From contig DAIDKJ010000082.1 in assembly GCA_027450105.1 (NCBI GenBank), forward strand, positions 1 through 6,086: a DNA stretch of 6,086 nucleotides, written 5' to 3'. Positions 5,263 to 6,086 of the stretch are shown piece by piece (position 1 is the stretch's first letter; the number at the start of each line of letters is the position of its first letter). Below the pieces are notes generated by a model that saw only the letters and a list, made by a program, of their open reading frames with translations, made no database searches and was not told the DNA's origin. This DNA is from Ferrovum sp. (lineage in GTDB: Bacteria > Pseudomonadota > Gammaproteobacteria > Burkholderiales > Ferrovaceae). The position numbers were made by a program, and so were the translations under genes.

Positions 5263-5865
5263 TCATTCCAGATCAGGGATGACCTTGTAGGGCACGAACA
5301 GACCGCAGCCTAACGAACGATGTTCGCCCAGACCCAGGCCCTGGATCTGGAGGGATTGTTCTGGGCTCAGATGATGCAGGACCAAACTGTAGCCGGAAAT
5401 CACCGGGTCGTATGCGTCCAGCACCTGGCGCCGACCACAAATCCACTGCGCCCGGATTTCCAGGGCGCCCAGGGTCTTCTCAACGGTTGCCAGAAACCCG
5501 GGTTCGTCCTCCCCACTGACGACCAGATGGGCATGCAGTGCGGGATGGGGCGTCAAGGGACGCAGGCTGCCTGGGCCAATATCCAGAGTCGTCCGGTCCC
5601 ATGCCAGGGTTTTTCCGGACAGACCCAATGTTTCGGAAACCCGCGCGGCCGGAATGCGTAAGATTAGTTTGGTGCGTCGCGGCAACCAGATTCCATCCTG
5701 ATTTTCCCGTCCTCGCAGAGGGATCACGCCACTATGAGGAGACTGTTCCAACCACGGCAGATGAGTCACAAGGGCGTTCCAGAGGGGGCGTTCATGACCT
5801 GCCTGCAGGAAATTTCCGGCCACGGAAAAAGCTAGGTCGGTCATGAGAGGGGGCGCAGTGTGCAT
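5263..5865 (-). CDS. Cas6/Cmx6-like (type I-MYXAN CRISPR-associated Cas6 family) protein in a sulfur operon
   Basis: With the chosen ATG the product has 200 residues and resembles the Cmx6 form of Cas6, the endoribonuclease that cuts precursor CRISPR RNA. Visible family features are DLAFSVAGNFLQAGHERPLW (10-29), where H24 is the candidate active-site histidine; PWL then VIPLRG (37-52); LPRRTKLILRIPA (61-73), a basic strand likely to touch RNA; SLRPL (100-104); and the C-terminal glycine-rich loop GLGLGEHRSLGCGLFVP (176-192), the Cas6 hallmark. The length suits the family (about 200-230 aa). No other cas gene or repeat array is in the window. An upstream ATG at 5886 would add seven residues and overlap the preceding gene by 20 nt. 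I prefer 5865, 1 nt after that gene's stop, with AAGGG 10 nt upstream. The gene lies 60 nt before the DsrC-like gene. Whether it still cuts RNA is unknown; a non-CRISPR RNA-binding role or a repurposed fold is possible. Confidence 0.75.
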   Translation of the reverse strand: MHTAPPLMTDLAFSVAGNFLQAGHERPLWNALVTHLPWLEQSPHSGVIPLRGRENQDGIWLPRRTKLILRIPAARVSETLGLSGKTLAWDRTTLDIGPGSLRPLTPHPALHAHLVVSGEDEPGFLATVEKTLGALEIRAQWICGRRQVLDAYDPVISGYSLVLHHLSPEQSLQIQGLGLGEHRSLGCGLFVPYKVIPDLE

Positions 5866-5866
5866 T

Positions 5867-6082
5867 CTATCCGTGCCCTTGATCATGCGCCCATTGCTGC
5901 ATCACCGCACCGAGAGTCTTGGCACTCCCTGCGTCCATATCGAAGATGGTGAAGCGTTTTCCTTCGCGAATGCGTAGCCGTAACAGGGGCATCCCCCCCT
6001 CCACATGTTCAATTTGTTGCACCTGGATTTCCTGTTGCCCCAAGGGAATGGTCAATGTTGCCAGTTGCAGAATGTCTGCCAT
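5867..6082 (-). CDS. Small uncharacterised 71-aa protein, first visible gene of the minus-strand cluster
   Basis: A short protein with the core LLRLRIREGKRFTIFDMDAG (33-52) followed by a helix SAKTLGAVMQQWAHDQ (53-68). The pattern of beta strands ending in R-E-G-K-R-F-T-x-x-D-x-D, then a helix with L-G-x-x-M-x-x-W-A, looks like a conserved small family; from memory it may be the one catalogued as DUF6967, but I cannot confirm that. It contains no cysteine, signal peptide or membrane segment, so it is probably cytoplasmic. Only four bases upstream of the ATG are visible, so no ribosome-binding site can be judged and the true start could lie outside the window. Its stop is 1 nt before the preferred start of the Cas6-like gene, which suggests one transcript. 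The promoter of the cluster must lie beyond the right edge, perhaps before further genes. Confidence 0.7.
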   Translation of the reverse strand: MADILQLATLTIPLGQQEIQVQQIEHVEGGMPLLRLRIREGKRFTIFDMDAGSAKTLGAVMQQWAHDQGHG

Positions 6083-6086
6083 GTTT

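Noticed and set aside
5203..6086. CRISPR array near the Cas6-like gene
   Set aside because: The area is filled by coding sequence and a 60-nt gap; no spaced direct repeats of 20-40 nt were seen anywhere in the window.

Overview
The window carries two sets of sulfur-carrier genes on opposite strands, converging on a FadL-type outer-membrane channel and a dioxygenase. TusA, DsrE and DsrC-family relay proteins side by side, moderate GC and tight operon packing suggest a chemolithotrophic sulfur-oxidising proteobacterium. Acidithiobacillus or a relative is my best guess, but no marker gene here proves it.

Plus strand, left to right. Positions 1-243 hold the C-terminal end of a membrane protein, probably a P-type cation ATPase. 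It is very AT-rich up to about 170, then abruptly GC-rich. A hairpin and a weak promoter candidate follow. Next come a single-domain tusA (405-632), a DsrE-family gene of the membrane-associated-looking COG2210 type (796-1260), and a complete FadL/OMPP1 porin with signal peptide (1449-2720) that ends in a clear intrinsic terminator (to 2785).

Minus strand, in transcription order from the right edge. A 71-aa uncharacterised protein (6082-5867) is followed by a Cas6/Cmx6-like protein (5865-5263), a DsrC/TusE-family protein that has lost both redox cysteines (5202-4873), a tandem two-domain TusA (4870-4385), a cysteine-free conserved-looking protein of unknown function (4381-3782), and a TauD/TfdA-type Fe(II)/2-oxoglutarate dioxygenase (3706-2786). 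The DsrC-like, tandem TusA and 199-aa genes are separated by 2-3 nt. The ribosome-binding site of each downstream gene is written inside the last codons of the gene before it, so they look translationally coupled.

The most striking point is the Cas6-type protein, normally a CRISPR-RNA endoribonuclease, sitting in a sulfur-relay operon with no CRISPR array or other cas gene in view. Together with a cysteine-less DsrC and a doubled TusA, this could be an undescribed sulfur-transfer module, possibly with an RNA-binding component. That function is inference; the gene order and residue changes are read directly from the sequence. No gene-free stretch exceeds 300 bases, and no RNA genes, insertion sequences or CRISPR repeats were seen.
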